Origin: Aaosphaeria pasadenensis
Lineage: Eukaryota > Ascomycota > Dothideomycetes > Pleosporales
Assembly (NCBI GenBank): GCA_022813625.1
Contig: JAKLMB010000015.1
Location: 434,001 to 498,000 of the forward strand
DNA length: 64,000 nt
Direction: 5' to 3'
Of the stretch, positions 21,101 to 32,016 are shown piece after piece (position 1 is the first letter of the stretch; each line of letters begins with the position of its first letter). The notes under the pieces are model-generated. The model was given only the letters and a program-made list of their open reading frames with translations, was not told the DNA's origin and made no database searches. The position numbers and the translations under genes were made by a program.

Positions 21101-22336
21101 GAAACTTCTATTCTGTCTTTCCCTTCTCAATTGGCACGCTTGCAGGGCTGCAGGGTAAGGAAAGGCTTGCAAAATATACGGCCCATCACGCTAGACTCTG
21201 CTCACGCCATGGCTTTTTCGTATGCCACACGGGTACACCACAGTAATGTGGCGGCAGCAGTAAGCGAACTCGAGAAGACAAAACGGCTGGCATCTCGTGT
21301 ACATACTGCACGATGCGGCTTCCGTGTGCCCGAATTCGGCAAAGGATCACCGTCGCGTCGAGGGCAATGTTCGCTCAAAATTGAAAAAAAAAAAAAGAGA
21401 ACCGCCGCGCCGAAACATTGTACTGTGATCTCGTTTATCCAAGTACCAATATCACGCTTAGACGAACAGCATACCTACTCCGTTCGATCGTGAACATTGG
21501 TATCACGAGTTAAGTACCCACCTAGGCTACTCCGTCCATCGGTATCGATAAGCACGCACATTATGTACCGTGCTTTTTGTTCCCCACTATGATAGCACGA
21601 TAGTTAATCATACGACAATGAAGAATAAGAATAGGAACCTTTGAAAAAGGCATATGCATTGCTTTTGGACGGTATGGGTATATTTTAGCCTCTGGCTTGT
21701 AAAATGGCGTGTTTTGGCAAGAATATTTGGTTTTTCATTTATTTTTTAATTTGGAAGGATTGTTGTGAAGGATTGAGAATGGGAAGGAGGAAGTAGAGTC
21801 ATAGTTGTGCTGCTCTCCCACGAAACGAAGATGAATGATTTTGTGTCTTTTGAAAACTATCCCATCGTTGCCATTCCACATTGTCATTACTAGGCAATGG
21901 CCGAGAAGACCCTTTCATCTCTCCTGTCCTTTCCATCGAACATGGTTTAAGTGGGTAGGAACATACATCACAAACCGAATCCATAGACACAGACAATAAA
22001 CATCACATTCCCACCACCCAGATTCTTTCATCACCGTGTCGTTTCTTGTACCATCCATGCATTCATTCATTTCCTGGCGAACTCCTTTCCCTCTTCTTCC
22101 TTTCAAGGGTAAGGGTAGGGTGGAAGACGTAGGTAGGTTGTTCGAGAGGGATGGGATGGGATGGCACGTAACACGTACACGCACGATAGAGGTAGAGGGA
22201 AGTATAGGTATGGATGAATGTATGTGTGTTTGCATTACTCAAATTCTTTAACTTCGTTGCCAAGGTCTGTGTTTCTCGTTACATTTATTTTGTCTCTTCA
22301 ATCGTTGGGGATCTAGCTAAGGGGGAGGGGGGTTAT

Positions 22337-23972
22337 CTATCCCGTGATCTTATAAATCGACTCAGCAAGACGCTCAACGTTCCCACTGGTAATACCAGCA
22401 ACCGATATCCTTCCATCCTTGGTCGCGTAGACGGAGTGCTCCTTGGCGAGCGCGTCCATCTGCTCGGGTTTCAGCCCCGTGTACGCAAACATGCCGATCT
22501 GGCTCGTGATGTGGCTCCAGTCGTGCTTGGAGCCGAGCTTCTCGAGGTTGGACTTGAGCAGCGCGCGCATCGTGATGATGCGGTCTGCCATGCCCTTCAC
22601 CTCGCCGAGCCACTGCTTGTTGAGCGCGGGGTCGTTGAGGATGGTCGAGGCGATGCGGGCGCCGTGGACGGGAGGGTTGGAGTACAAGGGGCGGACGAGG
22701 ATCTTGATTTGCGAGTCTACGCGCGCTTTTTCCTCGGCGGATTCGCAGACGATGGAGAAGGCGCCGACGCGCTCGCCGTAGAGGCCCTAAGGGGGAGGGG
22801 GATTAGTTGGGGGTTCTGAGAATCGTGGAGTATGAGGGAAGGGAAGGGATTTGGACGTACCATGTTCTTGGCGAAACTCTGGCAGAGGGATGGGAGGAGA
22901 CCCTCCTTGATGAAGTGGCGGAGGGCGAAGGCGTCCTTGTTGGTGTCGCCGGAGGCGAAGCCCTGGTAGGCCATGTCGAAGAAGGGGTAGTGCTCGCCCT
23001 CCTTGACGGCCTCTGCGATCTTGATCCACTGCTCCTCGGTGGGGTCGACGCCGGTGGGGTTGTGCGCGCAGGCGTGGAGCAGCACGATGCTGCCCTTGGG
23101 GAAGCTCTTGATGTCCTCGACCATGCCGTCGAAGTCAAGGCCGATCGTGTCCTTGTTGTAGTACCTGTACTTCTCGACCTTGAGGCCGGAGTCCTTGAAG
23201 ACGGCGTTGTGGTTGGCCCACGACGGGGTGGGGATGTAGATGGTCTTCGCTCCGGGGTAGTGGCGCTCAAGGAACGCTCCGCCGATGCGGAGGGCTCCAG
23301 TGCCGGAGATGGTCTGAGTGACGGCGATGCGGCCCTCCTTGAGGGGAGCAGAGTCGGCGCCGTAGGCGAGCTCGAGAGCGGCCTTGGTGAAGGCGGGAAC
23401 ACCGGTGATGCCGGCGTACTCCTTGTCCAAGTTCGAATCGACGACCTTCTTCTCGGCCTCCTTCACGGAGGGGAGCACATAGGGCTTGCCTTGGTCGTCA
23501 CGGTAGGCACCGACACCTGGAGTGGGGTCGTGTCAGTGGCGTGGCTTTTGAAGACGGGGAGAAGGAGAGGGGACACTACGCACCCAAGTTGATCTTCTGG
23601 GGGTGAGAGTCGGCCTTGAAGGCTTCAGTGATACCTGGTTGGGAGTCAGTAAACAATGGTTTTCCTCTTGATGGTTGATCGTCCTGAGAGCTACTTACCG
23701 AGAATGGCCTGTGATGAGTGGGCGGTGAGCGGAGGGTCAGCGGTTCAGCGGAGGACAAGACGGTACTTACATCCTGTGGGAAGTCGATGTTAGCATTCAA
23801 TTCGTGTCAATTGGCACGTAGATGGATCAATTGATCCATTGGAGGTGGTTTGTAGACTCACAGGAGGGCCTTGGGGGACGTTGGACCATGCAGAGGCAGC
23901 TCTGACTCCGGTCCTCAGGCAGATCTGCTTAGATGCAGCTTGACGCAGGGCGGTTCTGGATGAGGCGAGCAT
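22337..23972 (-). CDS. AAT1: Mitochondrial aspartate aminotransferase
   Basis: Six exons fit: 23972-23862, 23773-23771 (3 nt, GAT), 23708-23699 (10 nt), 23634-23584, 23516-22861 and 22786-22337. Their sum, 1281 nt, gives 426 residues. The N-terminus is rich in Arg, Ser and Ala without acids, a mitochondrial presequence. Then VPQGPP-D-AILG-ITEAFKAD and INLGVGAYRDD match class I aspartate aminotransferases across several splice junctions. HNPTGVDPT and SFAKNMGLYGER follow; Lys275 is the PLP Schiff-base lysine. The enzyme interconverts aspartate and 2-oxoglutarate with oxaloacetate and glutamate, part of the malate-aspartate shuttle. The Asp encoded by the 3-nt exon is in the conserved GPPD(P/A)ILG block. 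Divergent from the GEP3-type gene. Confidence 0.95.
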
Positions 23973-24470
23973 GGTGACGGAAGATGCAATTGGGGAGATG
24001 GGGATGTAGGAGAAGGAAAGAAGATGAGTGAGAAGGATGGAAAAGAAGAAAAGGATTTCGGTTCCAACACTACTGGTGTGATGTGATGTGATGGGCGATG
24101 GCGGTGGTGTGAGTAATATTTACCCCAGATGTGACTCCACGTAGATTGTTTTTTTGGGGTGGGAGAGCAACTGCGTGGGCTGCTCTTTCCTACGATGTCC
24201 ATAGTTACGCTGGAGCTTGGATCCTCCTCTGGTCCGTCATTCGCCGAGAAATCGGAGCCGCTCGAATCCCGGGACGCTAGAGACCGATATAGCTAGCGTG
24301 TCCTAGCGTGGGAGTCTCCGTCCTCCGTCGTCTTTTCTTTTTTCCCAGACAAGGAAATATTTCGCGCTCCTCGACTGTCACAGTTCCGAGGGACATAGCC
24401 TATGGACAAAAAAATATAGTCCTTCACGACAACGATTGCGTTTGTTTATACATATCTAGGTGCACTCACA
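23973..24470. promoter_or_regulatory. Shared divergent promoter region, AAT1/GEP3
   Basis: About 500 bases lie between two divergent starts, both for proteins predicted to go to mitochondria. It must hold both promoters. The left part is A/G-rich on the plus strand; no clear TATA box stands out. Joint regulation is only a possibility. Confidence 0.5.
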
Positions 24471-26825
24471 ATGAGAGCTGTCCTCCGCCAGGCACGGCAC
24501 CATCTACCTTCGGAATCACTCGCCGCACATCATGCATATAATAATGCATCGGTTCCTGCATTCCTATGCCCTGCACTTCTCAGAGGCACAACTACCACCA
24601 CCGCCCTAGGACATCCCACATCGTTACGCAAAAGAGTTACGCCATCGAAAGGTTTCTCAACCTTCAGATCAAATCGCGAACAACAACAAATTGCTGTTAG
24701 CACTGAACAGCACCATATTCAGCCTGATGTCCGGCCTCCAGCATCGGAAGAGACCGCATCGTCGCCCACCCAATTGCTTCCTCGCGCCTGTCCAGGTTGC
24801 GGAGCACCGTCCCAAGTCTTCGACAAGAGCGAGGCGGGCTATTACAACATCGACCGGAAACAAGTGAAGACATATCTCAACTATGACCCAGCACAGAAGA
24901 AGGAGGAGGAGGTCGAGACGGATATTTACACAAACCGGCTGAAGGAAATAGATCCGGCGCTGTTGGAAGAGCTCGGCTTGGATCAGGAAACTCTCGATGC
25001 GCCCAAGCATATCGAGGACGCCGCTCCAGAGACTCCATACTGCGATCGCTGTCACAATCTGCTGCACCACAACATTGCGAATCCCATCCACCATCCTTCG
25101 GTTGACGCTATCAAGGAAACCATCGCCGAGTCCCCACATAGACGCAACCACATCTACCATGTTGTGGACGCCGCCGACTTCCCACTATCCCTCGTACCGA
25201 ACCTCCAGTCCGCGCTGCGCCTACCGAAGCTCCGGACACAGAACCGTAGAGCGAGGCATAAGGGCTGGGTGGGAGCAAATAGAATTGCGGAAGTGAGCTT
25301 CATTGTGACTAGGGCAGACCTATTGGCCCCGATGAAAGAGCAGGTGGACAAGTTGCTGCCATACGTACAGAATGTCATGCGAACGGCACTTGGCCGTGTG
25401 AACAAAACAGCTCGTCTGGGAAACGTCTATCTCGTCAGTTCGAAACGGGGATGGTGGACCAAGAAGGTCAAGGAAGATATCTGGGAACGCGGCGGAGCAG
25501 GTTGGATGGTTGGTAAGGTCAACGTGGGCAAGTCGAACCTATTCGAAGTCGTCTTCCCCAAGGGCCGAGGAGCAGACTACGAAGACTTGCGCAAGATCCG
25601 CGCTGCGGCTGAACGAGAAGAAAGGCTACAAAATGCCAAAACGATGGAAGAATCCTCAAAGCTACAGGACGAATTCCAGGACGAAGACAAACAGCTGGCA
25701 CGCCGCAAAGAAAGCGTCCTGGAGCCTGCCACCGACCCAGAACACTTCCCAGAAGAAGACGAAGAAGACTTCGACTCCGACTCCCTCCTCCCTCCCCGTC
25801 AACCCTACACCCCCTTCCCCGTCCTCCCCATCGCCTCCGCGCTCCCAGGGACAACAGCATCTCCCATCCGCATCCCCTTCGGCCGCAACCGCGGCGAGCT
25901 CATCGACCTCCCAGGCCTCGCCCGCACAACCCCCGAGCTCACCACCTTCGTCGACCCCTCTCACCACGACGACCTCGTAATGAAGCATCGCGTCACCGCC
26001 CAACGCCACGTCCTCAAACCCGGAAAATCCCTCCTCCTAGGCGGCGGTCTCATCCGCCTCACCCCCTCCCCCTCCTCCTCTGACCTCACCTTCCTCGTCC
26101 ACCCCTTCGTCCCCCTAACCCCGCACGTAACCTCCACTGAAAAAGCCAGCACCCTGCAATCGCAAACCCGCCCCTCCGGCGTCCCCTCCATCCTCCGTCC
26201 CAACGTAGGCCCGCAAATGTCCTCCGCCGGCATCTTCCCCCTCCAATGGGACGCCACCAAGCAACTCGGCGGCGCCCTCACCTCCCCAATGGCCGGCAAA
26301 ATGAAACCCGCCAACCTCCCGTTCCGCATCTACAGCACCGACATTCTGATCGAAGGCGTCGGCTGGGTCGAGGTAAGCTGCCAGGTGCGCCGCGGACACG
26401 GCTGGAAGCCCGTCGGCATGGCGAAGAAGGATCCGAACCACGCGCGGGTCGCGAAGTTGGCGGCGCAGGAGGAGCTGCGAAGGATCAAGGACGAGAAGTT
26501 TGGTGTGAAGGAGGATGAGGGTGACGCTTTTGATCGCGCGGGTCTGGGGGCGCCCTCGTCCCCATCTTTGCCTTCCTCTCGTTCCTCGCGTTCCTCGCGT
26601 GAGAGGTTTGAAGAGGAGGAAGAACAGGAGGAGGACGAATGGTTTCCGGAAATCGAAGTCTTCTCCCCGCTGGGCAAGTACGTGGGCGCGAGGATGCCGA
26701 TGTGTGGGAGTGTGCTTGGCGGGCCGAAGCCCGTTTCTAGTCGTGAGAGGTCGGCGAGGCCGAGGAGGAGTATGGTGGCGGTTAAGAGGCAGAGGAAGCC
26801 GATGGCGAAGAGTACGAGTGAGTGA
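24471..26825 (+). CDS. GEP3: Gep3/YqeH-type circularly permuted mitochondrial GTPase
   Basis: A single exon codes for 784 residues. The first 60 residues are basic and acid-poor, like a mitochondrial presequence. A zinc-binding pair of knuckles follows: CPGC at 107-110 and CDRC at 191-194. The GTPase motifs come in permuted order: VVDAADFPLS (about 231-240), TRADLL (G4, 280-285), SSKRGWW (G5), then GKVNVGKSNL (G1 P-loop, 348-357) and DLPGL (G3, near 480). This order defines the YqeH/Gep3 family, which assists small mitoribosomal subunit assembly. Long charged linkers (about 370-440) and a basic tail are lineage additions. The P-loop to G3 distance is larger than in yeast. Function is by family; the mitochondrial site is predicted only. 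Confidence 0.85.
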   Translation: MRAVLRQARHHLPSESLAAHHAYNNASVPAFLCPALLRGTTTTTALGHPTSLRKRVTPSKGFSTFRSNREQQQIAVSTEQHHIQPDVRPPASEETASSPTQLLPRACPGCGAPSQVFDKSEAGYYNIDRKQVKTYLNYDPAQKKEEEVETDIYTNRLKEIDPALLEELGLDQETLDAPKHIEDAAPETPYCDRCHNLLHHNIANPIHHPSVDAIKETIAESPHRRNHIYHVVDAADFPLSLVPNLQSALRLPKLRTQNRRARHKGWVGANRIAEVSFIVTRADLLAPMKEQVDKLLPYVQNVMRTALGRVNKTARLGNVYLVSSKRGWWTKKVKEDIWERGGAGWMVGKVNVGKSNLFEVVFPKGRGADYEDLRKIRAAAEREERLQNAKTMEESSKLQDEFQDEDKQLARRKESVLEPATDPEHFPEEDEEDFDSDSLLPPRQPYTPFPVLPIASALPGTTASPIRIPFGRNRGELIDLPGLARTTPELTTFVDPSHHDDLVMKHRVTAQRHVLKPGKSLLLGGGLIRLTPSPSSSDLTFLVHPFVPLTPHVTSTEKASTLQSQTRPSGVPSILRPNVGPQMSSAGIFPLQWDATKQLGGALTSPMAGKMKPANLPFRIYSTDILIEGVGWVEVSCQVRRGHGWKPVGMAKKDPNHARVAKLAAQEELRRIKDEKFGVKEDEGDAFDRAGLGAPSSPSLPSSRSSRSSRERFEEEEEQEEDEWFPEIEVFSPLGKYVGARMPMCGSVLGGPKPVSSRERSARPRRSMVAVKRQRKPMAKSTSE

Positions 26826-27757
26826 GTTGTTTCCTGGGGTGTGGTGCTCGGAGGGTATTTCCGAGGGGTGTGTCCGATGGCGGAACGGAATTGGGTATGG
26901 GATGTATGTATGATGTATGGAAGTATGTAAAAGTGTATAAGTAGGCGTTTGTTGTAAGATTATAGAGTAGAGAAAAAAACAAAAGAGAGTCACTTCTCAG
27001 TTGAGATTGATAATAGCACGATGTTCTCCTATCTATCTATGAATCCAAGGAATAAGTGAAGACATGAGGATTCCAGAAATGTCGAGTTTCCGGTTTTCCG
27101 TGTGAGGCGATGGTATGGGATTGTACTTTAGGGAATTGAGGGAGGGTGATGTCCCTGATTGATGGTTCTTTTCATTGATGCTGATGTTGAATCTTGATAT
27201 CAAATGGACCTTAAAATTAAAGGCAGTACGCCGATTCACAAGATATCATCCTAGTTTAGCATTCAGTGTATGAGCGCGACGCAGCAAAGCAAAAAGATGA
27301 CAGATTGAAATAAATTATCCATTCTTCATATTCGATACGATGCATTTCATTCGATCCCCATCTTGTTACATCTTCACGCCGCGACCCTGCCTCTGTCCGC
27401 GCCGCTTGGCTGCTTCTCGCCGCTACTACCACTACTATATGTGTAAAAAATATTCAAAAACCGAACCATGTGATTGTTTCGTTCATAAACGCCGGTGTGT
27501 GCCAGAGTGGCTATGCTTGCTGCCCTCCCCTCCCCTGCCTCCCCACGCCTGGTCCTCTCGGCCGTTACCCTACGCTCTTGCTTGCATCGTGTTCGCTTGG
27601 GACCTCATGTTTCAAAGGGGGAGGTGCCCGCCCAACGAGTTCAGTTGAGAATCCCAAGAGGAATAGGGGTATAAGATGCATTACTTCAACCGCGCCGACC
27701 CCGTCCGTTCGTATAGATTTCATTCTGCTGCTACGTATATCCTTGTATCGACGGTTT
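26826..27757. other. Convergent intergenic region
   Basis: About 930 bases with the 3' ends of the GTPase and mannosyltransferase genes. Long open frames on the minus strand at 26115-26993 and 27565-28428 are shadows of C-rich or flanking coding DNA. No RNA gene seen. Confidence 0.45.
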
Positions 27758-28867
27758 CTAATCCGAGTTCTTCTTGCCGCTGAGGGCGTCGAAGAAAGGA
27801 CGCATATCGTCTGCGCAGCGCTGCGCCTTGTCGCAGTCCGGGAAGGTGGCGACGAGGTCGCCGTCGCTGTACTGGCCGTTCTTGGGGTTGAAGGGTCCGT
27901 GGGCGTACGCGTTGATGAGGTTCTGGGGCACCATGGCGAGTTTGGCGAGGATGGTGCCATGCCATCTGTTGGGGGATTGTTAGTGATATCGTTCTTTGCT
28001 GAAGAAAGAGGAGATCGAGGAGACGATGTGTGGGAGGGACTTACTGCACGATGTGCTCCAAAGCGTGCGTCTCGGCCTTCTGGAAGTTGTAGCTGCGGTA
28101 GATGGGGTCGAACCACGCGTCGAGGAAGTACTTGGCCCACTCGCCGTTTCGGACGATCAGACTGTGGTGGCTGAGGCCTTCCCGGTCCTGCGTGACCACC
28201 ACGTCTATGCGGTCGCCCTTGAGGTTTGCGAATGTCTTGATGACGCTGTCTGGGGGCACGACGGGCTCGTTGGCGATCATGAGCGATTCCAGCTTGGAAG
28301 GGTTGAGGAGGTGCGATTCTAGAGAGACGGAGGGATTCATGATCAGAGCGGTGCTGTCGAGGTACCAGAAGTAAGTCGAGGTTGGGTGGAGGGTCATGGC
28401 GTGTCGCAGCGCGGGGACCTTGGACCATGATGCGGGTGCGTTGTTGAGGGGGTAGTCGTTGTTGTTGGGAAAGAAGGTGAGGTATCCTATGTCGAGTTCG
28501 TCAACTTCATGATTGCTGTACAAATTGAACGCTGTCTGCTGCGCAACCTACCATGTCTTCTCGCATAGTCCTCGCGGTTCTTGCGAATCTGATTCTTCCA
28601 TCCCTCGTCGGCGGCGGGATCCAGCACTGTCACGAGGACGACGGGTGCGCCTGTTCCAATGACAGGTTTGACCAAGCCGCCTGTCTCCCTGTCACCGAAC
28701 TTTCCCAGGAGCCATAATATCGTCGTGAATCCGAATATGGCGAGGAGGGCGGTCCGCAGTGTAATTCGCCGAAGGAGATTCCGCAGCGCAGGTGGCATCG
28801 AGCTGGAATTGCGGGCGGCGTATGGAGGCGGCCGCGAAGTCTTACGCGGAGGCATGGCGAAGTACAT
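27758..28867 (-). CDS. GT34 (Mnn10/Gma12-type) alpha-mannosyl/galactosyltransferase
   Basis: Three exons, 28867-28552, 28486-28045 and 27965-27758, give 321 residues (317 from the second Met). A short cytosolic tail rich in Arg/Pro is followed by one membrane helix (about TALLAIFGFTTILWLL, residues 39-54): a type II Golgi protein. The luminal part has RKNREDYARRHG, then YLTFFPNNNDYPL and ASWSKVPALRHAM, then YFWYLDSTALIMNP, where GT34 enzymes hold the nucleotide-sugar/metal site, then HHSLIVRNGEWAKYFLDAWFDP, HALEHIVQWHGTI. These blocks identify family GT34, including yeast Mnn10/Mnn11 (alpha-1,6-mannan backbone) and fission-yeast Gma12. Donor would be GDP-mannose or UDP-galactose. The gene is divergent from mannose-6-phosphate isomerase, which fits a role in mannan synthesis. 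Confidence 0.87.
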
Positions 28868-29906
28868 TCTCAGATGTGTATGTGTGTGCGTGGAAAGGAA
28901 TTAGGGCCAGGAGGGCCAGTCAGGGAGACCAGATGATAGATAGGTGTTCGGATCCAAACGAGGGATGGTACTCGTAGTTGGGGGTGGAAGCGATGCGGTC
29001 GGGTTATGGCGCAGGAGGTTTGGCGCTACCAAATCATGCTGAGGCGTCGCGGCCAGAATTAAAGAGAGGGAAATTGAAGTAGTCAGCAGTGCCAAACAAG
29101 AGGATTGGCAGTGCGATTATACGTGCGAGAGATGGGAGAATAATTGAGGGAGCAATGGAAATTGAAATTCGGGAAACGATTAATTCATGGATGGATGATA
29201 ACACTTGGCGCGCGGAAAGTAGATGGCCCGTGCGCACGACGCAAGGTCTCCTTTTTTTACTAAACGAGACCCTGAGACTCCAATCAATGCATCTCCTGTA
29301 ACGACCTTCTACACTGTATTGTTGTTTTATCGTATGGAGTTTGTAGACTCGTAAGCATCGGACATTTCCTCTGACCGATTACAATGCATATAAGGTACCT
29401 TCCCAAGTCCGCAGCCATGAATTGTAAGCCAAGAACATCATGCTTTGACTTCATCTTAAAACTTTATAGGTAGTCTGGCAATACTCATCGCTGAGTGGTC
29501 AGACATGGGACTACACATCTGGAGTTTACAGCCAATCAGCTTCCAAGAATGTCCCTACCAATGATATGCTCCAACCTTACTTGGGAATATCATGGGAACA
29601 AGTATAATTTCCAGGAACAGCGCCACAAACATAGACATCCACATCGTACAGCACTATAGTTTGATAGAGATACGGCTTGATAACGATTATGATTATGACT
29701 ATAATGTGGCCTTGCTATCCGAGACTTTCAGTGGACCCTGATGACGTCGCACAGTGGTCACGATAATCTTTTATCTTCATATCTATGGGGCTCATCGGCA
29801 TTCAAAATCCGCTCTTTCTCTTTCTGCTGATACATATCCTCGTGTAGAAACGTTTTTTTCGTGTTTACGTTAACTTTTACCATAGACGTTCAATACAATT
29901 GACAAC
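28868..29906. promoter_or_regulatory. Shared divergent promoter region, GT34/PMI40
   Basis: About 1.04 kb between divergent starts. No coding frame is convincing. The right-hand 400 bases are A/T-rich with a pyrimidine tract (CTCTTTCTCTTTCTGC, about 29811-29827) before the PMI start, typical of fungal promoters. Confidence 0.45.
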
Positions 29907-31255
29907 ATGGTCGAAAAAGTCATTCAATTGCGTTGTGACTGCAACCAGTATCCTTGGGGTAAACAGGGCTCCAATTCTCTGGCAGCAACACTATGTTCAA
30001 AAACTCCTGGGACAAAGTTCAACATCGACGAGAATACTCCCTATGCTGAGATGTTTGTATTGTCATCCTTCAACGGACGTATCACACCGGTTAATCAACA
30101 CGTTCTAGGTGGATGGGCACATACCCAGAGCTACCCTCCTATGTCTTGTCGACCGGCGAAGATCTTCAAGATGTTCTTGATAGGGATCATGATGAACTCA
30201 CTGGCCAGGATGTAATCAAGAAGTTCAATCACGCGAAGCTGCCTTACCTCCCCAAGGTCCTGTCAATAGCAAAGGCATTGCCATTGCAGCTCCACCCTGT
30301 ACGTATCGGATTCCTTCATCTGTATTTCAAGTAATACTGACATATCAACCAATTCCAGAACAAGAAACTCGCGGCTGAGTTGCATTCCCGTGATCCATCG
30401 TCCTTTACGGATCCCAACCACAAACCTGAGATTGCACTTGCACTTGGCGATTTTGAAGCATTTTGTGGCTTCAAACCCCTCGCCTCCATCGAGAAGCTCT
30501 TGCAACTAGAGCCCCTCAAGCAATTTCTCCCGGATATCAAAACTCCAGAATTCGACGACCAGACCCTCAAACACATCGTCAAATCCATGCTCCTGGCCTC
30601 TCCGGAAACAATCAAGAAGGTCAATCACGACCTCCTCCAACTGCCAAAGGATGCATTCGGACAAGACACCTACATCCCAGATCTCATCCCTCGACTTTCG
30701 GAGCAGTACGACCAGACTGACAACGGCACCGTAGTCGCCCTCATCACGATGAACTACATGAAGCTGAAAGCCGGCGAGAGCATCTACATTCCCGCAGACG
30801 GCATACACGCCTACCTATCCGGCGACATCATCGAGTGCATGGCTCGATCCAACAACGTCCTCAACACCGGATTCTGCCCGCGCGCAGACCGCGATTCCGT
30901 CGACACATTCGTTTCCGTCCTTTCGTTCCGCCCGCATGACCCCAAGGAAGCATCGCTCCCGAGTCAAAACTTCGACAGGAGCAAGAATGGAAAGACGAAG
31001 TTGTATGCGCCGCCGTTGAGCGAGTTCAGCATGTTGGCAATGGAAGTCGGCGCTGGCGAGACGGAAACGATGGGGAAATTAGGCGGGCCGAGTATATTCA
31101 TCGCAACGAAAGGCGCGGGAAAGATGAAGGCGGAGGGGAAAGAGTATGAATTGAAGGAAGGGTACATTTTCTTCGTCGGACAGGGCGTGGAGTTGGAGTT
31201 TGAGGCTACGGAGGATCTGCAGGCATTTACTGCTTTTGTCGAGGCCTCTACATAG
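29907..31255 (+). CDS. PMI40: Mannose-6-phosphate isomerase, type I
   Basis: Exons 29907-30052, 30109-30298 and 30359-31255 join in frame to 410 residues. The N-terminal CNQYPWGKQGSNS, then PYAEMWMGTYPELPS (restored across intron 1), LPYLPKVLSIAKALPLQLHP, HKPEIALAL and IPADGIHAYLSGDIIECMARSNN are signature blocks of the zinc-dependent type I enzyme. The metal ligands are in QLHP (Gln and His), HKPE (Glu) and DGIHAY (His). The enzyme interconverts fructose 6-phosphate and mannose 6-phosphate in the cytosol, feeding GDP-mannose for glycosylation and cell-wall mannan. In most homologues QLHP is followed by DK; here it is NK. Intron 1 uses the less common donor GTTTGT, but the restored protein sequence supports it. 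Confidence 0.93.
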
Positions 31256-32016
31256 CATCAGCCTCGTCGTTTATATCTCTCGTACTCATCGGGATAAGCC
31301 CCACCGAACTCGTGGCAGGACTGTATAGAAGTACATAGCGCGCAACTAGAACATTGTAACTAGAATTATATAGATTTACTAGTGATGTGAACCATTCCTA
31401 CAACAAACAAAAACCTACATGTACTTCTTCTTTACTGATGTCCACTCTCTCTCCAATTTAATGAGGCGCAGCTTCGCGGCAACATGGGATGTTCGGATCC
31501 GCTCTGCTCGCTTCTCCACTTCTTACATTGTACGAATCCTACTTCCCCGCACTTCTCAAGATCCATGCCATGTCATGTCCACCTCCGCTCTTCCGTCGCC
31601 ATGGAATCTCTTGCGGAGGTGGGACAATTCCTTGGTAGTTGCAGCTATAAAACAAATAGAACCCCGCAGTAAACAATACCGAGCTTCCTTTAACTTCGCT
31701 TTTGCATTGTTCCCACATCATTGCCGTTATTTTGTGATTGGACTTATTCGTGAGGCTTCTGTGACGCGATTGAAGCTGTAGAACGACGCTGAGATTGCAA
31801 TTGAACGATAATTGTCATCGATCTTCAAGTGGATAGTTGGCTGGATAGCTGTAAGTAGTTGAAGGGTTCTTTTGGTATACAAACGAGCTTGGGCAGGACG
31901 ATTTACATTTGTCCATTTGCCGCATGGCTAGCCATGGCTGCAGCATCAACAATGCCTAAATGGGTCAAACATGTCTAACATGAAAAAGTATAGAACACCC
32001 TCCTATATCGATCAAG
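31256..32016. other. Intergenic region
   Basis: About 760 bases between PMI40 and an F-box-like gene. An open frame at 31419-31781 has no recognisable motif and I leave it out. No repeat or RNA gene found. Confidence 0.45.

Larger units (their letters stand above)
16807..22336. other. 5.5-kb gene-poor region
   Basis: No protein gene is supported here. Open frames at 17136-17636, 19247-20004, 21035-21493 and elsewhere are low-complexity or lack motifs and splice logic. The left 2 kb are purine-rich on the plus strand with several microsatellites (separate entries). A CTCACC at 18445-18450 would be a good GTGAG donor on the minus strand next to a short open stretch, so a long YPD1 leader with introns or a non-coding transcript is possible. 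The middle (18960-20900) has ordinary GC content, which argues against decayed A/T-rich RIP sequence. The right end is the 3' flank of the aminotransferase gene. Confidence 0.5.

Noticed and set aside
21035..21493. 152-codon plus-strand frame in the gene-poor block
   Set aside because: It passes through an A-tract, lacks motifs and has no splice or promoter support.
22807..23592. 261-codon plus-strand frame opposite the aminotransferase
   Set aside because: The minus strand carries unmistakable aminotransferase motifs; the plus frame is low-complexity.
26115..26993. 292-codon minus-strand frame opposite the GTPase gene
   Set aside because: It mirrors the C-rich 3' half of the GTPase; the opposite strand has clear family motifs.
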